A DNA stretch of 64,000 nucleotides from Branchiostoma floridae (taxonomy: Eukaryota; Chordata; Leptocardii; Amphioxiformes; Branchiostomatidae): assembly GCF_000003815.2 (NCBI RefSeq), contig NC_049997.1, positions 6,096,450-6,160,449 of the forward strand, written 5' to 3'. Positions 43,130 to 53,819 of the stretch are shown here, piece after piece. Within the stretch, counting starts at the first letter, position 1. Every line of letters starts with the position of its first letter. Under the pieces are notes generated by a model. The model ran no database searches, had not been told where the DNA came from, and was given only the letters and a program-made list of their open reading frames with translations. The position numbers and the translations under genes were made by a program.

Positions 43130-44955
43130 GTACTTTTACGGTATAAACAGTTACAAGTTTCTTGCTTAATGCTATGTTTTGCAACTACCACCTTTCTCTC
43201 ATATAGTTAGGTGTTTTGCTTCAAATTGCAGTGTCAGAGGAAGCACTTTGCAGTATAAAGTTAAATGCTTTTTGCGCCAAAAGCTTACTAGTAATTGCAT
43301 GCTATGCAACTACCGCTTTTCTCTTGTGTTATATCTTCTACCGGCATCTCCTTTAGCTATGTATTTGCAACAAAGTATTGTAGTGCAAGAGAAAGCCACT
43401 TGCAGCCACAGTTAAAAGTTTGATTTATTTATTTTTTTTGCAAAAGGAACTTGATTCCATGCTACACATGTATGTAACAACTACCTCACCTATTTTGTTG
43501 CGTAGTTTGCTCCAAATTGCGGGGCCAGTGAAAACTATGTTCTGTACAAGCAGTCAAAAGTGCTTGCAAAAAGAACTTAGTAATAGTAATATAACGTTAT
43601 ACACATAATTCTATGCTACACATTGTGCAACTACCACCTTCTCCTTGTGTCATATCTCACCTATTTTGTTGTGTAGTTTGCTCCAAATTGCAGGGTTAGT
43701 GAAAACTATTTCCTGTACAAACAGTAAGAAGTTTCTTTTAAAAAAACCTTAATTCTATGCTACACATGTATTCAACTACCACCTTCTCCATGTGTCATAT
43801 CTCACATATTTTGTTGCGTAGTTTGCTCCAAATTGCAATGCCAGTGAAAAACCATTTACTGTACAGTAAAAAACGGTAAAAAGTTTCTTAAAAAAAGCTT
43901 AATTCTATGCTGCACATGTATGTAACAACTACCATTGTGTGATACCTCACCTATTTTGTTGCGCAGTTTGCTCAAAATTGCAGGTCCAGTAAAAATACCA
44001 TTTACTGTACAAACGATAAAAAGTTTTTTGTAAAAAGCTTTTTTCTATGCTACACATGTATACAACTACCACCTTTTCATTGTGTAGTATCTCACATATT
44101 TTGTTACATAGTTAAATGCTCCAAATTGCAGAGCAGTGAAAACTATTTCCTGTACAAGTAGTCAAAAGTTCTTGCAAAAAGAACTTAGTAATATATACAT
44201 TCATTTCTAATATCATATCTTATTTCTATACATGTATGCAACTACTACCTTTCCTTGTGTCATATCTCACCTATTTTGTTGCGTAGTTTGCTCCAAATTG
44301 CGGTGACAGTGAAAACTATTTCCTGTACAAACAGTAAAAAGTTTTCTTTAAAAAAAGCTTAATTCTATGCTACACATGTATGCAACTACAACCTTCTCTG
44401 TGTGTCATATCTCACATATTTTGTTGCATAGTTTGCTCCAAATTGAGGGGCCAGTGAAAACCATTTACCATACAAGCAGTAAATAGTTTCTTTTAAAAAA
44501 GCTTTTATTCTATGCTACACATGTAACGTTATGCAACTACCACTTTTCCCTTGACTGTGTAATACCTCACCTATTTTGTTGCGCAGTTTGCTCCAATTTG
44601 TGATGCCAGTGAAAACCATTTACTGCACAGTAAAAACGGTGAAAAGTTTCTTTAAAAAAAGCTTAATTCTATGCTACACATGTATGTAACTTCCTCCTTT
44701 TCATTGTGTAGTATCTCACATATTTTGAAACATTATATATCTGTAGTTAAATGCTCCAAATTGCGGAGCAGTGAAAACTATTTCCTGTACAAGCAGTCAA
44801 AAGTTCTTGCAAAAAGAACTTAGTAATACAAAATGTACATGTATGCAACTATCATCTTCCCTTGTGTCATATCTCACCTATTTTGTTGCGTAGTTTGCTC
44901 CAAATTGCGGGGCCAGTGAAAACCATTTACTGTTAAAAGTTTCTTTCAGAAGAAG
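43130..44955. repeat. Largest tandem array, ~145-155-bp unit, about twelve copies
   Basis: TTCTATGCTACACATGTATGCAACTACCACCTT, then CATATCTCACCTATTTTGTTGCGTAGTTTGCTCCAAATTGC and AGTGAAAAC.ATTTCCTGTACAA.CAGT.AAAAGTTTCTT. Units begin near 43168, 43300, 43458, 43611, 43756, 43905, 44046, 44230, 44366, 44511, 44670 and 44838. Variants such as AAGTTCTTGCAAAAAGAACTTAGTAAT recur in non-adjacent units (43558, 44165, 44800), suggesting higher-order duplication. Confidence 0.95.
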
Positions 44956-44959
44956 CTTA

Positions 44960-45300
44960 ATTGTAAGCTGTGTGAGCGACCCTCACCTTCCAATCCCCGG
45001 CTCGGTTTCCTGCCGGCAGTAAAGGACCATATGGCATCGTACATTAAGCACATTAAAGAGAGTGATGCTATAAAGGGGGTCGCATAAACTATATAGTATG
45101 AAATGAAAGCACATAAAACTAAAATGCAGGGTTGCGCACTTGGCATACCGAGGAGACGAGGTTGCCAGGGATGACGCTGTTCTTCCGTGAAGAGAGTGCT
45201 TCCGATGCATTCCATCATGGCGAGATGCCAAGAATACATTAGCATCACTAATGCCACAAAGTACATTTTGCATTCTTTTATGTTACAATATTAAGAGCCA
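44960..45300. other. Unique sequence, no gene recognised
   Basis: Two overlapping minus-strand frames (106 and 96 codons, 44946-45273) are present; the longer is hydrophobic but resembles nothing I know. GGTTGCCAGGGATGACGC at 45159-45176 is a GC-rich motif of unknown meaning. Confidence 0.35.
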
Positions 45301-45307
45301 TATATCC

Positions 45308-45490
45308 GTACACAAAGTAAAGTGCTTACCAACAAGCTTTCGATCAGTCCTCCGATCCTTATCAAGTTAAATGACCCAAAACCTAAGTCAGACATCCGGA
45401 CCGGATGTGTGACGTCAGCAAAGGGTGCTTGGCGCTTGGCAGTCGGTATCAGCCCCCGTCTCGGTTGAGGGAAGGTTGGTGGGCTCTGAT
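45308..45490 (-). repeat. Dispersed repeat with TGACGTCA, copy 2
   Basis: Matches 24192-24375, including GCTTACCAACAAGCTTTCGATCAG, TGTGACGTCAGCAAAG and CCCCCGTCTCGGTTGAGG. It has an extra CCTCCGATCC segment in the GATC stem region relative to copy 1. Confidence 0.7.
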
Positions 45491-45706
45491 GTAGAGAGCC
45501 TCTTTTTTCTCTCCTCTGAGAAAGTAATTCTGTTCAGAATCAAGTATCTTTACATGTACCTTGTCCTTTGCATTATCTTATTACTTTTGCTTAGAAGGTT
45601 ATGTTTTCAGTAGTGTTTTATATGTGTTTATGTATGATTTGGATCCCTAGTGGCTGTATATATAGGACTACAAGAGCTGGTTTAGTTTCAGACTTTGTTA
45701 TACAGT

Positions 45707-45909
45707 CACTTCACTTCACTCGTCCCGTAGCTCAGGTGGCCGTAGGGGCAGTAAGGCTGTTCACTAGTGACTTCCAGCTCTGGCAATCTTCTGCCAGTCT
45801 CGTCAGCTGGGCTGACGTCCTTCCAGTCCAGTCTTTTAGGTTGTTGATCCATGTTCGGCAGGGGCGGCCCCTCGGCCGCGCTCCTTCCACTTTACCTTGT
45901 AAGATTGTA
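45707..45909 (-). mobile_element. 5'-truncated LINE inserted at the edge of a MITE
   Basis: On the minus strand a frame ending near 45732 encodes GARPRGRPCRTWINNLKDW and, later, QSWKSLVNS, typical of the C-terminal region of non-LTR reverse-transcriptase proteins. The 3' tail is a (GAAGT)n repeat, seen as CACTTCACTTCACT on the plus strand. TTTGTTATACAGT at 45694-45706 and 45910-45922 is a 13-bp target duplication. Only ~65 codons remain, so it is inactive. Confidence 0.88.
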
Positions 45910-45918
45910 TTTGTTATA

Positions 45919-46091
45919 CAGTAAAAGCCAGTTAATTGCACAAGGGATTAACGCACGCTTCTGTTAACTGCACGGAATCCCCAAATCCAAAACTGGTGCG
46001 GTTCAGCTAGCTAACTTTGCATTATTGCACAAGCCAGATAATTGCACGAAATTAAAGGCAAATAGGCCGTGCAATTGAGCGGCATCAACTG
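45919..46091. mobile_element. Pogo/Tigger-like MITE, CAGTAAAAGCC ends, TA target (copy 2)
   Basis: Starts CAGTAAAAGCCAGTTAATTG and ends AATTGAGCGGCATCAACTG between TA. Matches 15644-15817 throughout. The LINE at 45707 inserted within its first four bases, so its CAGT is also present in the left copy of the LINE duplication. 173 bp. Confidence 0.9.
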
Positions 46092-46256
46092 TATCTGCCT
46101 TTAAGTTCACAGTACAAATGAATGAGAAGCATATTATAAAGCTCAACCTTCGTTTTCTTTAACCTAACCTACATTTACCTATTGAGAAACGTTCAACAGA
46201 TGCACAAACAAAATGTAAATGCTAACAAAAACATATTAAGTCCTTTCCAGCAGTGG

Positions 46257-46413
46257 TAAATATAGAATACAACACGGTGTATTCCGTATCACCGGAGGTA
46301 CCAGCCCGACTGCGGGTCGGATCGCACGATGGCCAAAGGCCGGAGGGCGATCCGACCCGCGGGAGGGCTGGGACCGAGGGTGATGCGGAATACACTGTGT
46401 TGTATTTTATTTA
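46257..46413. repeat. Fold-back, ~70-bp imperfect arms, CpG-rich
   Basis: TAAATATAGAATACAACACGG.. to ..GCGGGTCGGATCGCAC pairs with its inverse GGGCGATCCGACCCGC.. to ..TGTTGTATTTTATTTA, with about one mismatch per ten bases; the loop is built around GGCCAAAGGCC. It abuts the next element. Confidence 0.9.
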
Positions 46414-46685
46414 TGTCATACCCATGGCACCTGAGAAAACCACTGTTTTGATGCGAAATGCGCCAGAAGTTGAACAAATTTGTTGCCCTCGAAAAAAAAG
46501 CGTTGCAACAGTAATGTTCCAACGTCCGAATCAGGTATTCGAACTTTCGATGGCGCCGTACTCGGCCCACTCGAAACAGTTCGATTTATTCGAATGGAGC
46601 CCGTGTGATAAGCCCGGGCCGTACGGAAAGTTATCAGCCGGTCCGGAATACCCGTATCGAACGTTTTTGCGTCACAGGTATGACA
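46414..46685. mobile_element. CpG-rich element with TGTCATACC inverted ends
   Basis: TGTCATACCCATGG at the left and CACAGGTATGACA at the right, flanked by TA (46412-46413, 46686-46687). The interior is rich in CpG (TCGAACG, TTCGAATGG, CCCGGGCCG). A 159-codon frame (46253-46732) runs through both this element and the fold-back; its composition follows the inverted repeat and I assign no protein family to it. Confidence 0.55.
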
Positions 46686-46689
46686 TAAA

Positions 46690-47041
46690 AAAAGATAATC
46701 AAATACATTGTATGCACAAACAGGTGAGTTGAATGACTGAATTTCATTTTTCCATTTGAATCATGCCATCCACTTTCTGAGTTAAAAAACAATCATAATG
46801 TGCATAACATGAACTCCTATCATTCTACTGGGACCCAAAGAATGCCACATGATACTAGTAAAGTGAATTCATAGAGATGAACTAGTACAGCATCAGTATT
46901 CCCTGAGGTACTAGTATGTACACTTCAGATATCCAGGTGTTCAAGACATTTTTGATAAGGTTGCAGTTTATTTGTATATATTGTTTGTTGTCCTCTGGTT
47001 GTCTTACTGACTGTAACACGTTTCGTTTTTGTTATTCATGT
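46690..47041. other. No recognisable feature
   Basis: Unique AT-rich sequence leading to a retroposon tail. Confidence 0.45.
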
Positions 47042-47128
47042 AGTGGGCCCCCTTGGAAATCAACTTCAAATAAGTTGAAGGGGCTACCCACATGTCCGAA
47101 GATGAATAAATAAATAAATAAATAAACA
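47042..47128 (+). mobile_element. Non-LTR 3'-tail copy 2 with (AATA)n
   Basis: GGGCCCCCTTGGAAATCAACTTC..AAGTTGAAGGGGCTACCC forms a small hairpin followed by GATGAATAAATAAATAAATAAATAAA. Same family as 20193-20264. The upstream ACACGTTTCGTTTTTGTTATTCATGTAGT may belong to the element's 3' untranslated region. Confidence 0.65.
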
Positions 47129-47440
47129 CTGTGTTTTTCATGTGGTTACCTTAGGGTACAACACAGCAGATTGATGATCATAGGAAGATCATGTCAATCT
47201 TGTCGTTAACCCAAAATATCTTGTTCTTACGATTATACACACGGAGCTGTCATACAAAATGTACAACCCGCTACTAATTTAAGTACATATTAATTCCACA
47301 TCATAGATTAATGGGTCTTCCCTAATGCTGTCTTCACAACACTATCTCCCGCGACGAGGAAATCACATATAAATCTATCCAGATGGTGATCCCGTAACTC
47401 TCCTAGTTTGGGGAGAAATTACTGATAAGAACAATCAAGC
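47129..47440. other. No recognisable feature
   Basis: Unique sequence. Confidence 0.45.
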
Positions 47441-47441
47441 C

Positions 47442-48395
47442 TGATGAAATTGTAATCTCCTGTGGTGAAGATGAAATACAGTCTGGCATTATCAGTCAGT
47501 CGATAGCATGTACATTGCGTAAGAGGATTTGTCTGGATGTGGGTGTGCTGTGGAAATAGCTGGCAGTATAGTCTACAAGCTTAAAGAATGTAAAAGAGCT
47601 GAATGTAATTTTATTATGAATACAATTATATCCTCGTGCCCTGTAGATGAAATACAGTCTGGCATTGTCAGTCAGTCGATACCATGTACATTGCATAAGA
47701 GGATTTGTCTGGATGTGGGTGTGCTGTGGAAATAGCTGGCAGTATAGTCTACAAGCTTGAAACAGATTTTATGTTGGACGCAGGGACATTTTGGATTTGA
47801 TTATGCCCGCAGACGGAACGGAGAAGGGTATGCTAATTACGTAATATAATTTGCCATGCTTCAAACAGTAAACACCTGTCTCAAACGTCATTCTGCAATG
47901 GCCTAAGTTGGACCAACATCTCGCTTTAAATTTGTACGTTACATGTGCACATTGATGTGCTTTGTGTGCTGCCGAGTTTTTGTCAATTACATTAAAATTT
48001 CTGATGAAATTGTAATCTCCTGTGGTGGAGATGAAATACAGTCTGGCATTATCAGTCAGCCGATACCATGTACCTTACATAAGAGGATTTGTCTGGATGT
48101 GGGTGTGCTGTGGAAATACTGTAAATGCAGAAATGTTTGCGGTGGATTAATGTTCACGGTTTTTGCTGTGACCACTTCATCGCGAACTTAAAACAACCGC
48201 GAACATTTTTCTATTATGGTATTAGACTGCAGTCTTTGGTGTTACCGCGAAATTAAAACCACCGCGAAAAGTCCTTTTTCCGCTACCGCAAAATTAAATC
48301 CCCGCGAACTTAAATGTATTAAATTTTTTACAGTAGCTGGCAGTATAGTCTACAAGCTTATTAATAAAATTGTAATAGAGCTGTAGCTGATGTAA
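47442..48395. repeat. Tandem array, ~180-195-bp unit, three copies, third carries a MITE
   Basis: GATGAAATACAGTCTGGCATT.TCAGTCAG starts units at 47468, 47647 and 48029. All contain AAGAGGATTTGTCTGGATGTGGGTGTGCTGTGGAAATA; units 1 and 2 continue GCTGGCAGTATAGTCTACAAGCTT directly, unit 3 only after the MITE. The 47765-48000 part is unique. Confidence 0.93.
48119..48333. mobile_element. TA-type MITE, CTGTAAATGCAG family, complete copy
   Basis: Starts CTGTAAATGCAGAAATGTTTG and ends TTAAATTTTTTACAG between duplicated TA. Adjacent array units show the single TA (GGAAATAGCTGGC). The interior is rich in ACCGCGAA / TTCGCGG. 215 bp. Confidence 0.92.
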
Positions 48396-48858
48396 TTTTT
48401 TATGAACACAATTGTATCCAGTAGTGCCTATGTAGACAACGTAATTCTATTTTTCAACTCAGCCTATGGCCTATTTACTTATCATATAATTATAAACACA
48501 GTTACTGTGTAGCAAGATGCAATATCAAATTATCTGTTTTGTTGATGTTTGTGTTAAGACATTTTGGTGGTAAATTGTTTGGAAGTAACATGAAGGTTAT
48601 ATGAATGTGTACATTGATGACTAGAAAATGTTCTTTGCTTTGATACCTACAATCATGAGTTAACAGTATTTAAACCAGAATGTCTTCTTCATGCATGTAA
48701 GGTTCATGTACAAATGTATGATGACCCAATTTGTCTAACCATAAATCATTTTTGATTGCTTATTAGCAACATCGTTAGGGGGTTGCTAATTAAGCCTTGT
48801 AATTGCATTATCTTGTGCAAATGAAAGTAGAGTTTAGGCATCATCTGATCCATGCTGT
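48396..48858. other. No recognisable feature
   Basis: Unique AT-rich sequence. Confidence 0.5.
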
Positions 48859-48926
48859 CTGGGCTCAAAATAGCCAATCTTGATACCTGCACTGAGAAAA
48901 TCCAAAATTACCTGCAATTGTCATTT
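48859..48926 (+). mobile_element. Fragment of a CAGGGCTCGAAAT-type MITE
   Basis: CTGGGCTCAAAATAGCC, GATACCTGCACTGAG and AAAATTACCTGCAATTG match the reverse-oriented end of the family (compare 19659 and 53391); the rest is missing. Confidence 0.6.
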
Positions 48927-49069
48927 CCTTTCCCCTTTTAGTCCGTCAAAAAGCAACATCTTTAATATGTCCCCAGTAGTAACACTTGCAATCTTGAAAT
49001 CTGCTGCATCAAAAGATGCTACTACAGGGAATGGAAAATTGATATATTTTGTAAGTGCCGGTACAGTTA

Positions 49070-49278
49070 ACGCTAGTTCACTTTTATCCGTAGGGTAACC
49101 TTTATCCGTTCTTTTTAAGAACAATGTATTTAGGGAAATCAAGTCGGCAGATGATGGTTTCAAACTGCAATATTTTGAAAATAGTACAATTTGAAACTAC
49201 CGTCTATGATATCCCTGCATACCCTGTTTAGCAACACAACGGATATAGGTTACCCCTCGGATAAAGGTGAACTAGCGT
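49070..49278. mobile_element. MITE with ACGCTAGTTCAC ends, TA target (copy 3)
   Basis: Starts ACGCTAGTTCACTTTTATCC and ends AAGGTGAACTAGCGT between TA. The best preserved copy of this family, with palindromic halves (AACCTTTATCCGTTC / CAACGGATATAGGTT). 209 bp. Confidence 0.92.
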
Positions 49279-49387
49279 TAAACCTGTACTACCATTGTGA
49301 CCACTTTTTTTGTGGTCCTTTAGATGACTTTTCCCATTGACACAAATATCAAGAATTATGCCGATAGTGAGCTTTAAGTACCCTGTA

Positions 49388-50265
49388 CGTGGCAAAATTC
49401 AGGTTAGGTGCAGCTAGACATCATAAATACCTGCACAGCTCCAATTTTACCTGCACTAACCTGTATATACCCAGTACATGGACTAGTGCAGGTTAGGTAC
49501 AGGTAGACATCAGAAATACCTGCACAGCTCATTATTTTACCTGCAATAACTTGTATATAGTATTACCCAGTACATGGACTAGTGCCAGTCAGTTGCAGGT
49601 AGACATCAGAAATACCTGGCACTCTGCACATCTCCAATTTCACTTGAACTAACCTGTGTTCATGTATACCAAGTACATGGACCAGTGCAGGTAGACATTA
49701 GAAATACCTGTACAGATCCAATCTTACGTGCAATAACTTGTATATACCCAGTACATGGACCAGTGCAGGTAGACATTAGAAATACCTGTACAGATCCAAT
49801 CTTACATGCAATAACATGTATATACCCAGTACATGGACCAGTGCAGGTTAGGTGCAGGTAGACACCAGAAATACCTGCACAGCTCCAATTTTACCTGCAC
49901 TAACCTGCATATACCCAGTACATGGACCAGTGCAGGTTAGGTGCAGGTAGACACCAGAAATACCTGCACAGCTCCAATTTTACCTGCACTAACATGTATA
50001 TACCCAGTACATGGACTAGTGCTGGTCAGGTGCAGGTAGACACCAGAAATACCTGCATATACAGCTCCAATTCTACCTGAACTAACCTGTGTTCATGTAT
50101 ACCCAGTACATGGACCAGTGCAGGTAGACATCAGGAATACCTGCAAAGCTCATTATTTTACCTGCAATAACCTGTATATACCCAGTGCATGGATCAGTGA
50201 ACTTCAAGGTTAGAGTTAGACAAAGGTAGACATCAGAAATACCTGCACCTGCACATCTAGTATTA
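49388..50265. repeat. Tandem array of a MITE subterminal segment, ~80-100-bp unit, about nine copies
   Basis: Units read CAGTGCAGGTTAGGTGCAGGTAGACAYCAGAAATACCTGCAC then AGCTCCAATTTTACCTGCACTAACCTG and TATACCCAGTACATGGAC. The sequence equals the end region of the CAGGGCTCGAAAT MITE (compare 53640-53720) minus the terminal inverted repeat. Some units lack the GTTAGGTGCAG part. Confidence 0.93.
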
Positions 50266-50299
50266 TCTATATCCATGCATACCTTTAATGTTCACATAT

Positions 50300-51150
50300 A
50301 CAGGTCAACGACCCGAGGTAATAAATAGTTTAATATACCCTAACAGAGCGCTACATGGGGAGCTTGGGAACTTAATGAGTTGGAGGAGAGGATTTGCTGA
50401 CTTGGCGGTTGTCGGAGTGATTTGTGTGTCAATGAGGTAAACACAGACACTCCGTCTCAGGGTTGAATTGTCTGTACAATAGGATCTCCCCACAGCCGAT
50501 ACAGACTGTGTTGTCATGAGATGAGGTTCATACATCATTGTGCTTTGTTCGCTAACATGTCCACATTTAATATGTTAGCTTATGTAAGCTACTTGTGACC
50601 AGGCATTGTGCATGCAAAACTGACTTATCGGTTTAAACCTATCTGTGATAAGATAGCATGTTATATATCTTTTTATTCATTTTTCATTTAAGAATAGTAT
50701 AATAGGATCTCCCTGTAGCCAATACAGACTGTGTTGTCGTGAGATGAGGTTCATACATCATTGTGCTTTATTTGCTAACATGTCCACATTGAACATGTTA
50801 GCTTATGTAAGCTACTTGTGACCAGGCATTGTGCAATGTGAAAACTGACTTATCGGTTTAAACCTATCTGTGATAAGATAGCATGTTATATATCTTTTTA
50901 TTCATTTTTCATTTAAGAATAGTATAATAGGATCTCCCTGTAGCCAATACAGACTGTGTTGTCGTGAGATGAGGTGCATACATCATTGTTCCTTATTTGC
51001 TAACATGTCCACATTGAATATGTTAGCTTATGTAAGCTACTTGTGACCGTGCATTGTGCATGTAAAAACTTATTGGTTTAAACTTAATCTGTTTTAAGAT
51101 ACTTGTATACTTTTTTAAGGTAGCATTTCATTGGTCATTTTAAGAATACA
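50300..51150. repeat. Tandem array, ~238-bp unit, three copies
   Basis: ATAGGATCTCCC..AGCC.ATACAGACTGTGTTGTC.TGAGATGAGG occurs at 50481, 50701 and 50929. Units 1 and 2 are almost identical through AGATAGCATGTTATATATCTTTTTATTC; unit 3 diverges after GTGCATGTAAAAAC. 50300-50480 is unique. Confidence 0.9.
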
Positions 51151-51316
51151 TATATCATCATCAATCTGCTTAAATGTAAAGCTGTAATTTGCCTAGATCA
51201 AGGATTTTAGGTGTAAAAGTGTGCAATTCTGCCTGTGGTTACTATATAATTTTTTCTTATCATAATGATTGAATAAACCATTGATTCATTCATTCATTCG
51301 AAAAATGTGTTTGCGT

Positions 51317-51631
51317 CAGGGCTCTAGCCAGCTCGAAATATTTTCCGGCTGCCAATTCCCATTGTCGCGAAAACCGCAAAAATTTAGTTAGAAAGACCAA
51401 ACTGAAATGTGATTATTGTACGGGAAAGGACGCCGACACACTAAGTCAACAATCATAACAATAGCAAAACAAACAGTGTGTGGCTTTCCGACCGTGGACA
51501 GCGTCTCCAAGCCGCCTGTAGCTTCCACCAAGAATCTTTGTCCGTCAAGGTTGACGGATTGGTTTTAAAAATTTTCCGTCACACGCAGCAAATTTCCGTC
51601 AATTGACGGAAAAACAGACGCTAGAGCCCTG
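51317..51631. mobile_element. hAT-like MITE, CAGGGCTCTAGC ends, 8-bp target duplication
   Basis: Starts CAGGGCTCTAGCCAG and ends GACGCTAGAGCCCTG. GTTTGCGT is perfectly duplicated (51309-51316, 51632-51639). Right subterminal TTTTCCGTC/TTGACGG repeats may be transposase sites. 315 bp. Eight-base duplications and CAGGG ends are typical of hAT transposons. Confidence 0.95.
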
Positions 51632-51639
51632 GTTTGCGT

Positions 51640-52830
51640 AAACTATAATTAGGTGTAGGTATTACAATTGTCTAACACCAAAATCTTCAGCACCAAGGTC
51701 AATACCATACATGTTATTCGTATGCATTTTTTTTCCTTTTTTGCCCCATTCTTTTTAGATTTGTTTCTGCATTCCTGCTTTCTATATCATGGTGAATGTT
51801 GAAAATCATTTCATTTGGATAAGACTCAAAGCAGTACTTAAAAATGACTCTTGACTTGCGTATTTAGTGTTCAAAGTAGCACACAGATGACTCTATACAT
51901 GTAAAGATTCATCACGGCCAAGTAAATGTGGTGGAAACACATTTGAAATTTTCCAAGAGGCTTCAAAATTGATGGACTTGGCCATATCTTCAATTTATCC
52001 AGTTGTGAACCAGTCAGTGGCACTGATGGACCTTTCAAGAAGGAAATGACAATGTCCTTGGGGGAACCTGAAGGTCAAGTACATTTGACCTTGACATTGG
52101 AAGGCTCAGGTGGTGGGGACTCCAAGGGGATTATGGGAAGTAATGGGTTGTAATAAAGGGAACACCATGTTGTCTGTACCCTGAGGTTTTGACTCAGATC
52201 TCGCATGTGTGAACTAAATATTGGATGATGAGAGCCTTGCGGGAAAGGCAAGTGCGTGGAAAGTCTCTTATTACAAAGTAACATGATACTTTCTATATTA
52301 TTGAACGCATTACTGCATACATGGGGGAAGAAACAGCTCTGTAACCAGAAAGTAGTGAAGGGAACATCATAGTTGAGAGCTGCTCAAAGTTCTTACTCTG
52401 ATTTTGGTATGCTAACTAAATGTTTGATGATGACAGTACATGGGAATTCTCCTGTTAGAAAGTAGTATTGTAGTAGTAGTAGTAGACTGGTTTATTGAGC
52501 AATTAAAGCATAATAGTCCTCCTGGCGAGAATTGCGAGGATATTACAATTGTGATCCATTCAAAATGCATCAATTAGAAAAACTTTATGAATGTTATTAA
52601 AACAATTGTGCTTAATGTGCTTAATGTGTTGTTAAGGAATTCATCACATACATGGGGGAAGAAAACAGCTTTGTAACTAGAAAAAAATGTTGAAGTGAGC
52701 ACCAGAGTTGAGAGCTGACCAAAATGCAGACTCTGATCTTGCATGTGTGACACCGCTGTCTGTAGAATTGATATCCCTATAAATACCCTGTCAACAATGT
52801 AATTGTGGGCTACTTGTATCTATTGACTGA
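51640..52830. other. Mostly unique, with weakly repeated blocks
   Basis: CATGGGGGAAGAAA.CAGCT.TGTAAC.AGAAA and AGTTGAGAGCTG.CCAAA.T occur at 52320-52400 and 52651-52730; CATGTGTGA..AAATA.TGATGATGA.AG occurs at 52203 and 52410. A TAGTAG microsatellite lies at 52466-52487. No gene seen. Confidence 0.5.
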
Positions 52831-52833
52831 TAA

Positions 52834-53207
52834 GGCCACACCAATTTAATAAGTTGGTTCTCGGATTCCCGACCCCTTTTTTTTCTGATTTGGAAAAAAA
52901 ATTTAGTCCCCAAAAAAATCTATATAGGTTTTGCTATTGCAGACCTTTAAAAAACCCCATTCCAGGGGCACATACTGCTGATAACATGATCAGAACAGTG
53001 GTATAAAATCAAAGAAAGAGATTCATTGGATAAATCATGCCATGAAAAGCTGAAAACTTGACTTAACTAAACATAATGATTGTTTTTGTGTGTTATATAA
53101 TTTCACCACAGACTTTTTGCAATTTTTTTTTTCTTTTTTTTTCCGACTGCCCGCCCCAATATTTTTCTGAAAAAATCTGAGAACTAAGAAATCAAATTGG
53201 TGTGGCC
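52834..53207. mobile_element. Harbinger-like MITE with TAA duplication (copy 7)
   Basis: Starts GGCCACACCAATTTAATAAG and ends AATCAAATTGGTGTGGCC, with TAA on both sides (52831-52833, 53208-53210). Long inverted ends include GGTTCTCGGATTCCCGACCCC. 374 bp; the clearest full-length member. Confidence 0.92.
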
Positions 53208-53390
53208 TAAGTGTCTTATGGATGTTCTGCTTTTCTTAATCTAAATGCATTCCATGCTTGGGTAAATGCATCACCTGATTGTATTGCTAGATATGTGTGG
53301 CATGCTGCAGTACCGGTTTAGCTGCATGGGGCGCTGTTCCCTTATGGCCAGGTCATGATTGGACAATAAGACACCAGTTTATTTGCTAAT

Positions 53391-53740
53391 CAGGGCTCGA
53401 AATACTTTTTACTGCATACCAGCACTGGTGCAGGTAACATTGAAAATTACCTGCACCAGACAAATTTCACCTGCACCACTCTGAATTTAGGAAGAATGAA
53501 TCATACTAAAATTGTTCAGGAAGACAGGTACCCTTGCAATTTCTTCTTTAAATACTTTATAGCTGGTAACAGTCGATGCACCTAATAACAAACCATACAC
53601 ACCTACATCACAGGACATCTATGTATAAAACCTAGTACATGGACCAGTGCAGGTTAGATGTAGGTAGACACCAGAAATACCTGCACAGCTCCAATTTTAC
53701 CTGCACTAACCTGCATATGCAGGTGGTATTTCAAGCCCTG
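53391..53740 (-). mobile_element. MITE with CAGGGCTCGAAAT ends (copy 7)
   Basis: Starts CAGGGCTCGAAATACTTTTTAC and ends GGTATTTCAAGCCCTG. CTAAT is duplicated (53386-53390, 53741-53745). CCTGCA-type subterminal motifs. 350 bp. Confidence 0.93.
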
Positions 53741-53819
53741 CTAATGGTTCTTGCACAAGTTAATGTGATAATATAGAAAGGCAGACATCAATAATGAAGA
53801 GCTCCAAGGAAAGTCAGTA

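Noticed and set aside
45159-45176. RFX X-box in the unique 45.1-kb region
   Set aside because: Only one half-site fits; the other does not match well enough to claim.
46253-46732. 159-codon frame as a protein
   Set aside because: Half of it is a fold-back inverted repeat and the rest is a TA-flanked element; openness is not evidence of coding here.
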